Both the position numbers and the translations under genes were made by a program. From an uncultured Bacilli bacterium (GTDB lineage: Bacteria; Bacillota_I; Bacilli_A; RF39; UBA660), in the NCBI GenBank assembly GCA_947588865.1, contig CANPYQ010000014.1, positions 1 through 18,594 of the forward strand: a stretch of 18,594 bases of DNA, in the 5' to 3' direction. Shown one piece after another: positions 8,201-13,573 of this stretch (position 1 is the first letter of the stretch; each line of letters opens with the position of its first letter). The notes beneath the pieces were generated by a model. It was given only the letters and a program-made list of their open reading frames with translations, was not told where the DNA came from and did not search any database.

Positions 8201-8297
8201 CAATAGTCTTTTCAAACAAATCTTCTCTTAAAAATTTTTCAGTTAAATCACTTTCTACTTCACTATTTTTTCTTTTATCTAATTCTTGAAATTTCAT
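5193..8297 (-). CDS. ileS: Isoleucyl-tRNA synthetase, type 2 (IleRS2), with swapped HIGH motif
   Basis: 1034 residues, a class I aminoacyl-tRNA synthetase charging tRNA-Ile in the cytoplasm. Length and motifs (NGMPGIHHML, GWDTHGLPVEVQVEKELG) fit the eukaryote-like IleRS2 branch rather than the ~920-residue Bacillus IleRS1. The HIGH position reads G55-I56-H57-H58, the GXHH swap of the normal HXGH. The KMSKS loop is K591-M-H-K-S595. The editing domain (about 195-405) keeps TTTPWT (224-229) and GTGIVHIAPAFGQDD (312-326). Cys pairs at 461/463 and 501/504 could bind zinc in the inserted domain. Asp and Trp near WFYS (558-561) and the anticodon-binding region follow in normal order. Start: TAGGAGG with a 6-base gap. 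Expression is controlled by the isoleucine T-box upstream. GXHH IleRS2 enzymes have been reported to be extremely resistant to mupirocin; resistance here is inferred. Confidence 0.97.
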   Translation of the reverse strand: MKFQELDKRKNSEVESDLTEKFLREDLFEKTIENRKGCEDFVFYDGPATANGMPGIHHMLAKLLKDTFCKYKTMKGYRVLRKVGWDTHGLPVEVQVEKELGFNGKGDIEKYGIKEFNKKCKESVWKNETAFKDFTNKMGQFIDLKNPYITYDNNYIETEWWILKKFFDAGLIYNGLKILPYCPRCGTGLASHEVAQGYKEITVNTVTVPFKVKNQDNTYLLIWTTTPWTLISNVAACVNPNERYVKCLSKGYNFIVAEKLANKVLGDEFEVVEEYIGKDLEYLEYEQYMPILKVNKKAFYVTCDEYVTMEDGTGIVHIAPAFGQDDYEVGLKYDLPVLNPVDENGCYTAGPWEGRLVVDSELEIEIIKYLASQDKIFKKQKMVHNYPHCWRCKTPLVYYSKPSLYIKVTDFKDKIIEANKTVNWYPDYVGEKRFGNWLENLNDWAISRNRYWGTPIPLWECECGHKEMIGSRKELVEKSIEDIDETIELHRPYVDDVHIKCSKCGKKMSRVKEVIDCWFDSGSMPFAQYHYPFENKNLFENQFPADFICEGIDQTRGWFYSLIVISTFIMGKSPYKNVLVNDLITDKYGQKMHKSKGNAVEPFTVLKKYGADAIRWYMLYASPVWTPLRFDEDGIKEVESKFFSTLKNTYTFFSLYANIDNIDPKEYEIDYKDLEEIDKWLISKYNKLVKNVTSAMDKYDLTVTTREIQNFVAEDLSNWYIRRNRRRFWASKNDTSKLAVYKVTYDILVGICKLIAPIAPFISEEIYTKLTGMKSVHLENYPVYDEKLINEKIETRMDLVRDLISLGRNIREDVKIKVRQPLSEALLDIKNEKLISDLVDLIKEELNVKEVKFIKNVEDYMNFTVKPNFKEVGKIFGPLIKEYGEKLLSLSSSDINKLQNGEKINMIIGGKEYNIDFNMVDIKNDSKEGFNVATDTNNFIILNTELTSDLVMEGIAREMVSKVQNLRKTKDFDIADRIILYYNGDDEVTEAVNKFNEFIKNETLSIDIIVKFNLNQEVDLNGHTTYIDVEKIEK

Positions 8298-8316
8298 AAT
8301 TTGCCTCCTATTTATT

Positions 8317-8475
8317 TTAATTATGATATCCTTTGATTGCTCTTTTTATTAATTTTTCTCTATGCTTAGTTTTTTCTTCTAATGCTTTGTCCTCTTTTAT
8401 TTTTGTTTCAAATTTAACAATATCATAATATTTTTCTATATCATCCGTATGATTATATATGTTTAATAATTGCAT
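8317..8475 (-). CDS. Possible 52-codon ORF between the T-box and ileS
   Basis: From ATG at 8475 to TAA at 8317 the frame is open for 52 codons, and it stays open upstream through the terminator hairpin to about 8499. In such AT-rich DNA a stop-free run of that length is somewhat unexpected. The product is very charged and helical (rich in Lys, Glu, Asp) with no recognised domain. Against it, the bases before the ATG are a T run with no ribosome site. It would be made only when the T-box reads through, just before ileS. Equally it may be untranslated spacer; I would not name it. Confidence 0.3.
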   Translation of the reverse strand: MQLLNIYNHTDDIEKYYDIVKFETKIKEDKALEEKTKHREKLIKRAIKGYHN

Positions 8476-8481
8476 AATAAC

Positions 8482-8680
8482 AAAAAAAACTCTATCCAAT
8501 TAAGGACGAGTTTTACCCGCGGTACCACCTTATTTTATTAAATAATACACTCAAAACTATAACGCATTACCGAAAATATCTTCATATCTACATCCAGAGT
8601 GATTTATATATAACTTAGTATCCGTTTGCATCAACCACGGACTTTCTACAACATCCATTATATACCGTCTCTATCGTCTG
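8482..8680 (-). promoter_or_regulatory. T-box leader, isoleucine-specific, controlling ileS
   Basis: The conserved T-box sequence AAGGTGGTACCGCGG is on the minus strand at 8531-8517. Upstream is a Stem I: base CAGA (8680-8677) facing TCTG (8597-8594), an apical hairpin around CCGTGGTTGATGC...ACGG (about 8640-8620), and the bulge sequence AAATCACTC with a candidate ATC (Ile) specifier at 8603-8601. Downstream is the terminator helix 8512-8488 (AACTCGTCC with GGATAGAGTT, one bulged A) followed by eight T. Uncharged tRNA-Ile would pair with specifier and T-box, favour the antiterminator and allow ileS transcription. The leader starts almost directly after the divIVA stop codon, so its promoter must lie within divIVA or upstream of it; I saw no convincing one. 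Confidence 0.92.
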
Positions 8681-8682
8681 CT

Positions 8683-9171
8683 TTAAAAATCTACTTTTTC
8701 AATATCATCAACCATATCTAGTTGAGTTTGAATTAAACCTTTTAATTTACGTTTAAATGTGTTTATGTTTCTTTTAAGCATCTCAGCTTCCATCTCTGTC
8801 TTTTCTGCTTTAAGTAAAGATTCATTTACTATGCGACTAGCATTTCTTTTAGCATCTTCTAAAATTATCTCACTTTCCCTGTGCGCAGCTGTCTTAATTT
8901 GATCTGATGTTTTTTGTGCCATTATTATAGCCCTATTCAATGTTGACTCCATGCGTTCATACTGGGCAAGTTTCTCCTCAGTATGGCGAAAGTTTGCCAA
9001 AGATTTTTCTAATTCCTCTATTTTCTTATCTTTCAGAATAATCTCCTTATTTTTATTCTTATTATCCTCTATCATTCTTTCAACTTGTTTTATAATTTGA
9101 TCTAAAAATCTATCGATTTCTTCTGGACTATAATTTTTAAACGTTCTACTATTTTCCTTATCCATAAACAT
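8683..9171 (-). CDS. divIVA: DivIVA, polar/septal scaffold
   Basis: 162 residues, almost all coiled coil. The stretch FKNYSPEEIDRFLDQI (11-26) corresponds to the N-terminal lipid-binding region, and the C-terminal half (residues ~93-160) closely follows Bacillus DivIVA, for example SRIVNESLLKAEKTE and LIQTQLDMVDD. DivIVA assembles at negatively curved membrane, at septum and poles, and recruits partners. The start (9171) has GAGG five bases upstream, and an in-frame TAG precedes it with no other start, so the short N-terminus is real. It lacks the usual LTPxDIxxKxF lead, and the Bacillus F17-R18 pair is F11-K12 here. Position between sepF and ileS is the conserved gene order. It has its own promoter and is followed at once by the T-box. 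Confidence 0.92.
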   Translation of the reverse strand: MFMDKENSRTFKNYSPEEIDRFLDQIIKQVERMIEDNKNKNKEIILKDKKIEELEKSLANFRHTEEKLAQYERMESTLNRAIIMAQKTSDQIKTAAHRESEIILEDAKRNASRIVNESLLKAEKTEMEAEMLKRNINTFKRKLKGLIQTQLDMVDDIEKVDF

Positions 9172-9196
9172 CCAATCCTCAAACGTTGTGCTCTAT

Positions 9197-9225
9197 ATTT
9201 TAGCACAATTAAATTTCTTTTTCAA
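9197..9225 (-). promoter_or_regulatory. Promoter of divIVA, with hairpin over the -10
   Basis: Minus strand: TTGAAA (9225-9220), 17-base spacer, TAAAAT (9202-9197) preceded by TGC, an extended -10. A 7-bp inverted repeat TTGTGCT/AGCACAA (9208-9202, 9192-9186) overlaps the -10 box and spans the expected start point. The repeat could be an operator or a 5' hairpin on transcripts coming from sepF. Confidence 0.65.
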
Positions 9226-9233
9226 GTATTTTT

Positions 9234-9638
9234 TTACCATTCATAATTTATATTATCTTCGTCTTTATCCTTTTCCTTGTCTTTTTCTGAATCATCAGTT
9301 ATTTTACCTTGTACATTGATATTATTAGGAGTGCAAAGAAAAATACCACTACCTATTTTTTGAATGTTCCCTTTAATTGCATATATTGTCCCACTCAAAA
9401 AATCCATAATACGCTTAGCCTGATCACTTGTAACTCTTTTTAGGTTTACTACAACAGTATTTCTCTTTTTTAAATGATCAGCTATTTGTTGCGCTTCTGA
9501 ATAAGCTCGTGGTTCAAGCAAAATCATTTTAGCTCCACCATCTTCTGTTACAGCGTCTTCTGCTTTTATATCATAGTATTCGTTACCATTTATTTGTGTT
9601 TCTTCCTTATCATTAAATAAACCTTTTATAAAACCCAT
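9234..9638 (-). CDS. sepF: SepF, membrane anchor of the FtsZ ring
   Basis: 134 residues starting at 9638, where GGAGG lies 7 bases upstream; the longer frame to 9674 adds 12 residues with no ribosome site. The N-terminal MGFIKGLFND is the short amphipathic helix that SepF uses to bind membrane. A flexible linker leads to the SepF domain (about 36-107), KMILLEPRAYSEAQQIADHL, then NTVVVNLKR, and AIKGNIQKIGSGIFLCTPNN, all close to Bacillus SepF. The tail (about 108-134) is acidic and lysine-rich, of low complexity. SepF polymerises into rings and links FtsZ to the membrane in place of, or beside, FtsA. In Bacillus ylmG and ylmH stand between sepF and divIVA; both are missing here. sepF is first in its unit, divergent from the small RNA. 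Confidence 0.96.
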   Translation of the reverse strand: MGFIKGLFNDKEETQINGNEYYDIKAEDAVTEDGGAKMILLEPRAYSEAQQIADHLKKRNTVVVNLKRVTSDQAKRIMDFLSGTIYAIKGNIQKIGSGIFLCTPNNINVQGKITDDSEKDKEKDKDEDNINYEW

Positions 9639-9672
9639 GGTTATTCCTCCAATTCTAACGTCTACTATAAAC

Positions 9673-9678
9673 ATTTTA
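9673..9678 (-). promoter_or_regulatory. Extended -10 of the sepF promoter
   Basis: TAAAAT preceded by TGT on the minus strand, about 30 bases before the ATG at 9638. The -35 position (about 9696-9701) reads TTTCTT, weak; an extended -10 could compensate. Confidence 0.45.
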
Positions 9679-9720
9679 ACACATAATTTATAAAAAAGAA
9701 ATATATTTTATCTATTTTTT

Positions 9721-9748
9721 TTGACAAAATACTTATAGATTTTATAAC
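9721..9748 (+). promoter_or_regulatory. Possible second plus-strand promoter in the sepF-hemW gap
   Basis: TTGACA (9721-9726), 16-base spacer, TATAAC (9743-9748). No protein gene follows on the plus strand; a transcript would run through A/T homopolymers (9749-9862) into the small-RNA locus. In this 360-base gap (9639-9999) I see no other gene. Confidence 0.3.
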
Positions 9749-9862
9749 ATAGAATTTTTTATTTTTTTGAAAAAAACTTTATAAAAATCACTGCATTTTA
9801 TATTTTATATTATTTATTTTTTATACAGAAAACAATAAATTTAATTTTTTTTAAAAAAAGTA

Positions 9863-9891
9863 TTGACAAAAACAGTTTTTTAGATTAGTAT
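9863..9891 (+). promoter_or_regulatory. Promoter of the putative small RNA
   Basis: A perfect -35 TTGACA (9863-9868), 17-base spacer and TAGTAT (9886-9891) as -10. The predicted start is about 9897-9899, precisely at the foot of the first RNA hairpin. Confidence 0.6.
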
Positions 9892-9896
9892 ATACA

Positions 9897-9993
9897 GTAC
9901 CAATTCGGAAATGTTCGAATTGGTGCTAGTATCACACTAGCCAACCCCTTTTTATTCTTTTATAGAAACTGCTCAGGGGGCAGTTTCTTTTTT
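9897..9993 (+). ncRNA. Putative small RNA of about 95 nt, three hairpins with exposed CCCC motif
   Basis: Hairpin 1: ACCAATTCG (9899-9907), loop GAAATGTT, CGAATTGGT (9916-9924), 9 bp, extendable to 11. Hairpin 2: GCTAGT (9925-9930), loop ATCAC, ACTAGC (9936-9941). Then an unpaired CCAACCCCTTTTTATTC stretch, and hairpin 3, a terminator (9965-9987) with six T. No reading frame or plus-strand gene follows; hemW is convergent. The CCCCU at 9945-9949 could bind purine-rich ribosome sites, as C-rich motifs do in Bacillota small RNAs such as RsaE or FsrA, or pair with AGGGG in the terminator loop (9975-9979) as a pseudoknot. I do not recognise the family; it is not SRP RNA, 6S RNA or tmRNA by size and motifs. 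Compact structure and promoter-terminator framing support a real RNA; function is open. Confidence 0.6.
9965..9993 (+). terminator. Terminator of the putative small RNA
   Basis: GAAACTGC (9965-9972), loop TCAGGGG, GCAGTTTC (9980-9987), then six T (9988-9993). On the minus strand the stem is followed by TATAAAAG, no T run, so it is oriented for plus-strand transcripts and would serve hemW poorly. Confidence 0.85.
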
Positions 9994-9999
9994 ATAAAA

Positions 10000-11097
10000 T
10001 TAAAATTTTAAATCCAAAAACTCAACCAAGATATCATTAGACGTGTATATATATTTTGGATTGATATATATATTATCACTATCTTCAAGTAATTTTTTTT
10101 CATTAAGTAATTTATTTACTACATTTATGTTTTTCATATCAATATTGAATTTTGATTTAAAGATTTTTTTATTTAATCCATTTATTTTTCTAAATCCTAA
10201 TATAAATTCATTTTCTATTTTTTCTCTTAAATCAAGAGTATGTAAATCACTTACATACTCTTTTTTTAAATATTTATTTAATCCTCTAGTATTATTATAT
10301 CTTATACCATCTATATACCCAGAAGCACCAATACCAAAACCGTAATACTCTAGATTATCCCAATATGTTAAATTGTGAATTGAGTGGTATCCATCTTTTG
10401 AAAAGTTACTTATCTCATAATGATTATATCCATTCTTTTTTAATTTAAAACATATAAGTTTATACATTTCATAATCTAAATCTTCATCTATACCGATATC
10501 TTTGTTTATGTATAATTTGGTATTGGGCTCTAATATAAGCGAATATGTAGATATGTGTGGTACATTTAAACTTAAAAATTTATCTAAATCATAATTTAAA
10601 TCTTCTAATGTTTCTCCATTAAATCCATACATCAAATCTATATTTATATTTTTAAATCCAATACTTTTTGCAATATCAATTTTTTCTTTAATCATACTTT
10701 CATTATGATTTCTATTTAAATATTTTAAGAATTTATTGTTGAATGTTTGAATACCAATACTTAATCTATTAACATTGTTTTTATATAATAATTCTAATTT
10801 TTCTTTATTGATAGTTTCTATATTACACTCAAATGTAAATTCTATATCATCATTAAATTTAAATATATTTATTATTTTAAATAACTTTTTTAATTCATTA
10901 ATATCTAATGAGCTAGGAGTTCCACCTCCAATATAAAGAGTAGATATTTTATCTCCCTTATATCTACTTTTTATTTCATACTCTAATTCATTTAGATAAT
11001 CTACAATCCATTTATCATTTTTTATATATTTACAAAAGTCACAATATGAGCATATAGACTCACAAAAAGGTATATGAATATATACTGACCTTATCAT
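10000..11097 (-). CDS. hemW: HemW-type radical SAM protein (heme chaperone family)
   Basis: 365 residues. The radical SAM cluster motif CxxxCxxC is C12-C16-C19 (PFCESICSYCDF), with YIGGGTPSSL about 53-62 as the SAM-binding glycine region. The rest follows HemW through DLMYGFNGETLEDL, SLILEPNTKLY and the YEISNFS region to a HemN_C-like end. HemW binds heme for insertion into target proteins and is related to, but distinct from, the oxygen-independent coproporphyrinogen oxidase HemN. HemN has CxxxCxxCxC; here the next Cys is C22, three residues on, so the fourth HemN Cys is absent and HemW is preferred. It overlaps the preceding gene by 4 bases (ATGA), so it is translationally coupled. The heme need of this organism is not evident from the window. 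Confidence 0.9.
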   Translation of the reverse strand: MIRSVYIHIPFCESICSYCDFCKYIKNDKWIVDYLNELEYEIKSRYKGDKISTLYIGGGTPSSLDINELKKLFKIINIFKFNDDIEFTFECNIETINKEKLELLYKNNVNRLSIGIQTFNNKFLKYLNRNHNESMIKEKIDIAKSIGFKNINIDLMYGFNGETLEDLNYDLDKFLSLNVPHISTYSLILEPNTKLYINKDIGIDEDLDYEMYKLICFKLKKNGYNHYEISNFSKDGYHSIHNLTYWDNLEYYGFGIGASGYIDGIRYNNTRGLNKYLKKEYVSDLHTLDLREKIENEFILGFRKINGLNKKIFKSKFNIDMKNINVVNKLLNEKKLLEDSDNIYINPKYIYTSNDILVEFLDLKF

Positions 11098-11699
11098 TTT
11101 TTTCTCTTTGCTGAACTTCTTTTTATAAACCCTTTAGAATTTATAATATCAAAGTAATACTCCAATAATTTTTTATTTTTTTCTTGTAAAATTTTAGATT
11201 CCATTTCGCGTTCTCTTTTTTGTAATGTATCTCTGCTAATATTATAATCTTTACAAAATCTCTCTCTTGGTATTAAATATTTTATTCTATATTTTGTTAT
11301 TATTTCTGCAGTCTTTGGTGTAATAACTCCTTCACGTAATTCATCTGTAATTTTCTTTAAATTGTCATCTGTCCTATGCAATTCACTAATTATTTCTTTA
11401 ATTTTGTCTTTATCTCCGCTTTTTATAGCATTATTATAACGATTTAAAAAATTTAAAGCAACTGTTAAAGATACTCTAGAAGCGTTTTCTGATTCATCAT
11501 AAGTTTCATAGAAAAACAAATACTTATATTTTTTAATATCATAAGATTTAGCACCATATATATCTTCTACAATATTATAAAATTTCATTTTATTTTCTTC
11601 AGTTGGATCCCAACCTAATATTTTACAAATATTTTTAAGTGAAAGCCTAAATTCTAAAGCAATTCCACATATAAATTTATACATTTCTTTTGTTTCCAT
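11094..11699 (-). CDS. Unknown protein with helix-turn-helix-like ends, between lepA and hemW
   Basis: 201 residues if started at 11699 (GGAGG six bases before); a Met codon directly upstream at 11702 is the alternative. I do not recognise the family. It is soluble, basic and mostly helical. Two segments look like helix-turn-helix: ALEFRLSLKNICKILGWD (14-31) and LIPRERFCKDYNISRDTLQK (142-161), the second followed by a long charged helix. The tail KRSSAKRKK is strongly basic. This would suit a DNA- or RNA-binding protein, but that is inference. The gene overlaps the end of lepA by about two dozen bases and hemW by 4, so its production is tied to both. Bacillus has lepA then hemW directly, so this looks like an insertion peculiar to the lineage. 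Confidence 0.8.
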   Translation of the reverse strand: METKEMYKFICGIALEFRLSLKNICKILGWDPTEENKMKFYNIVEDIYGAKSYDIKKYKYLFFYETYDESENASRVSLTVALNFLNRYNNAIKSGDKDKIKEIISELHRTDDNLKKITDELREGVITPKTAEIITKYRIKYLIPRERFCKDYNISRDTLQKREREMESKILQEKNKKLLEYYFDIINSKGFIKRSSAKRKK

Positions 11700-13494
11700 C
11701 ATTATCCTCCATACTAAGTACTGCTAGGAATGCCTCTTGTGGCACCTCTACACTACCAACAATTTTCATTCTTTTTTTACCTTCTTTTTGCTTTTCAAGT
11801 AATTTTCTTTTACGAGATACATCACCACCATAACATTTAGCAAGCACATTTTTTCGAACTGCTTTAATATCGCTTCTTGCAATAACTTTTGTCCCTATGA
11901 CAGCTTGTATTGGTATTTCAAACTGCTGTCGTGGAATTAATTTTTTTAAATTTTCAACTATCACTTTGCCTCTATTATACGCAAAGTTTTTATGTACAAT
12001 TAAACTTAATGCGTCTACTATATCACCATTCAATAATATATCCATTTTAACTAAATCACTTGATCTATACCCTATTAATTCATAGTCAAATGAGGCATAA
12101 CCTTTCGTATAACTTTTAAGTTTATCAAAAAAATCATAGACTATTTCTGATAAAGGTATCTCATAATGTATATTGACCCTTGTTTGGTCTATATATTCCA
12201 TAGATATATAGTTCCCTCTTTTATTTTGACATAACTCCATAATTGATCCAATATACTCACTTGGAACAAATATATTTGTCATTATATATGGTTCCCTTAT
12301 TTCTTTAATTCTTTGTCTTTCAGGCATCTTAACTGGACTATCTACTTGTATCATACTATTATCTGTAAGTTCTACTTCATATACTACAGATGGGGATGTA
12401 GCAATTAAATCTATATTAAATTCCCTTTCAATACGTTCTTCAATAATTTCCATATGCAGTAAACCTAAAAATCCACATCTAAATCCAAAACCTAAAGCTT
12501 GTGAAGTTTCAGGTTCAAACTGTAACGATGCATCATTTAATTTTAACTTTTCAAGTGCCTCTCTAAGAAGAGGAAACTTACTAGATTCTATAGGATATAG
12601 GCCACAAAATACCATAGGTTTCATTGGTTTATATCCTGGAAGTGGGTTCACACTATCACCATCTAGAGTTATTGTATCTCCCACTTTAACATCTTCAATT
12701 TTTTTAATACTCGCACATAGATATCCTACCTCACCTGTTAAAAGTTCTTTTTTTTCTTTTCTATGAGGAGTATTTACTCCAAGTTCAACAACTTCATAAA
12801 CATTATTAGTCGCAAACATCTTTATTTTATCTCCAACTTTAACTTTTCCATTTACAACTCTAATTAATGTTACTATACCTCTATATGCATCAAAAAAACT
12901 ATCGAATATTAATGCTTGAAGTTTATCCATAGAATTCCCTTTTGGTGGAGGAATCCTCTCTATTACAGCTTCTACTAACTCCTTAATCCCTATTCCATTT
13001 TTAGCGCTACATAAAATAATCTCATCTTCCTTGAATCCCAAGTTATCTATAAGTTCTTTTTTTACTTTTTCTATATCAGCATTAGGCAAATCTATTTTAT
13101 TAATAACAGGAATAATCGTTAAATCATTTTCCATAGCAAGATATAAATTAGCTAAAGTCTGTGCTTCTATTCCTTGAGCTGCATCTACAACAAGTATTGC
13201 TCCCTCACAGGCGGCAAGACTTCTAGATACTTCATATGTAAAATCTACATGTCCTGGTGTATCTATTAAATGTAGTTGATAAGTTTCGCCTTTATAATCA
13301 TAATGTAGTTCAACTGTGTTTAACTTTATAGTTATACCGCGCTCTCTTTCAATATCCATACTATCAAGTAATTGTTCTTGTCTTTCTCGTTCTGTGATTG
13401 CACCTGTTATATCGAGTATTCTATCTGCTATAGTACTTTTACCATGATCAATATGTGCAATTATAGAAAAATTTCTAATATTTTCCTGTTTCAT
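11677..13494 (-). CDS. lepA: LepA (EF4) translational GTPase
   Basis: 605 residues. G1 AHIDHGKST (13-21), G3 DTPGH (78-82), G4 NKIDLP and G5 SAK are in place, followed by the EF-G-like domains and the LepA-specific C-terminus ending GSVEVPQEAFLAVLS. LepA is a ribosome-associated GTPase, linked in the literature to back-translocation and to initiation and ribosome assembly. The start at 13494 is chosen from AAAGGTGA with five bases to ATG; an upstream GTG at 13503 overlaps that site. It leads the operon lepA - unknown gene - hemW; the next gene begins inside its last codons. Confidence 0.97.
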   Translation of the reverse strand: MKQENIRNFSIIAHIDHGKSTIADRILDITGAITERERQEQLLDSMDIERERGITIKLNTVELHYDYKGETYQLHLIDTPGHVDFTYEVSRSLAACEGAILVVDAAQGIEAQTLANLYLAMENDLTIIPVINKIDLPNADIEKVKKELIDNLGFKEDEIILCSAKNGIGIKELVEAVIERIPPPKGNSMDKLQALIFDSFFDAYRGIVTLIRVVNGKVKVGDKIKMFATNNVYEVVELGVNTPHRKEKKELLTGEVGYLCASIKKIEDVKVGDTITLDGDSVNPLPGYKPMKPMVFCGLYPIESSKFPLLREALEKLKLNDASLQFEPETSQALGFGFRCGFLGLLHMEIIEERIEREFNIDLIATSPSVVYEVELTDNSMIQVDSPVKMPERQRIKEIREPYIMTNIFVPSEYIGSIMELCQNKRGNYISMEYIDQTRVNIHYEIPLSEIVYDFFDKLKSYTKGYASFDYELIGYRSSDLVKMDILLNGDIVDALSLIVHKNFAYNRGKVIVENLKKLIPRQQFEIPIQAVIGTKVIARSDIKAVRKNVLAKCYGGDVSRKRKLLEKQKEGKKRMKIVGSVEVPQEAFLAVLSMEDNDGNKRNV

Positions 13495-13510
13495 TTGATT
13501 CACCTTTATT

Positions 13511-13539
13511 ATTATATCATGTAAAATTTATTTTTTAAA
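13511..13539 (-). promoter_or_regulatory. Promoter of the lepA operon
   Basis: Minus strand: TATAAT (13516-13511) with extended TGA before it; 17 bases upstream lies TTTAAA (13539-13534), a partial -35. Start would be near 13504, giving a very short leader containing AAAGGTGA. Confidence 0.5.
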
Positions 13540-13573
13540 AAAAATTAACAATAATTTAAAATTTGTTAATTTT
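13537..13573 (-). terminator. Terminator after the HerA-type gene
   Basis: AAAATTAACAA (minus, 13573-13563) pairs with TTGTTAATTTT (13551-13541) over an 11-base loop, followed by T. The HerA stop codon is in the stem. The T tract overlaps the lepA -35 region. Confidence 0.65.

Noticed and set aside
9897..9993. Small SRP RNA, 6S RNA or a known riboswitch for the hairpin locus
   Set aside because: No GGAA-capped SRP helix, too short for 6S RNA, no conserved riboswitch core that I recognise, and no gene follows on the plus strand.
10043..10345. Plus-strand open frame of 100 codons opposite hemW
   Set aside because: Antisense shadow of a conserved gene in AT-rich DNA; the hydrophobic product is typical of reading such genes backwards.
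10000..11097. HemN (oxygen-independent coproporphyrinogen oxidase)
   Set aside because: The fourth Cys of CxxxCxxCxC is absent and the length and lepA neighbourhood fit HemW.
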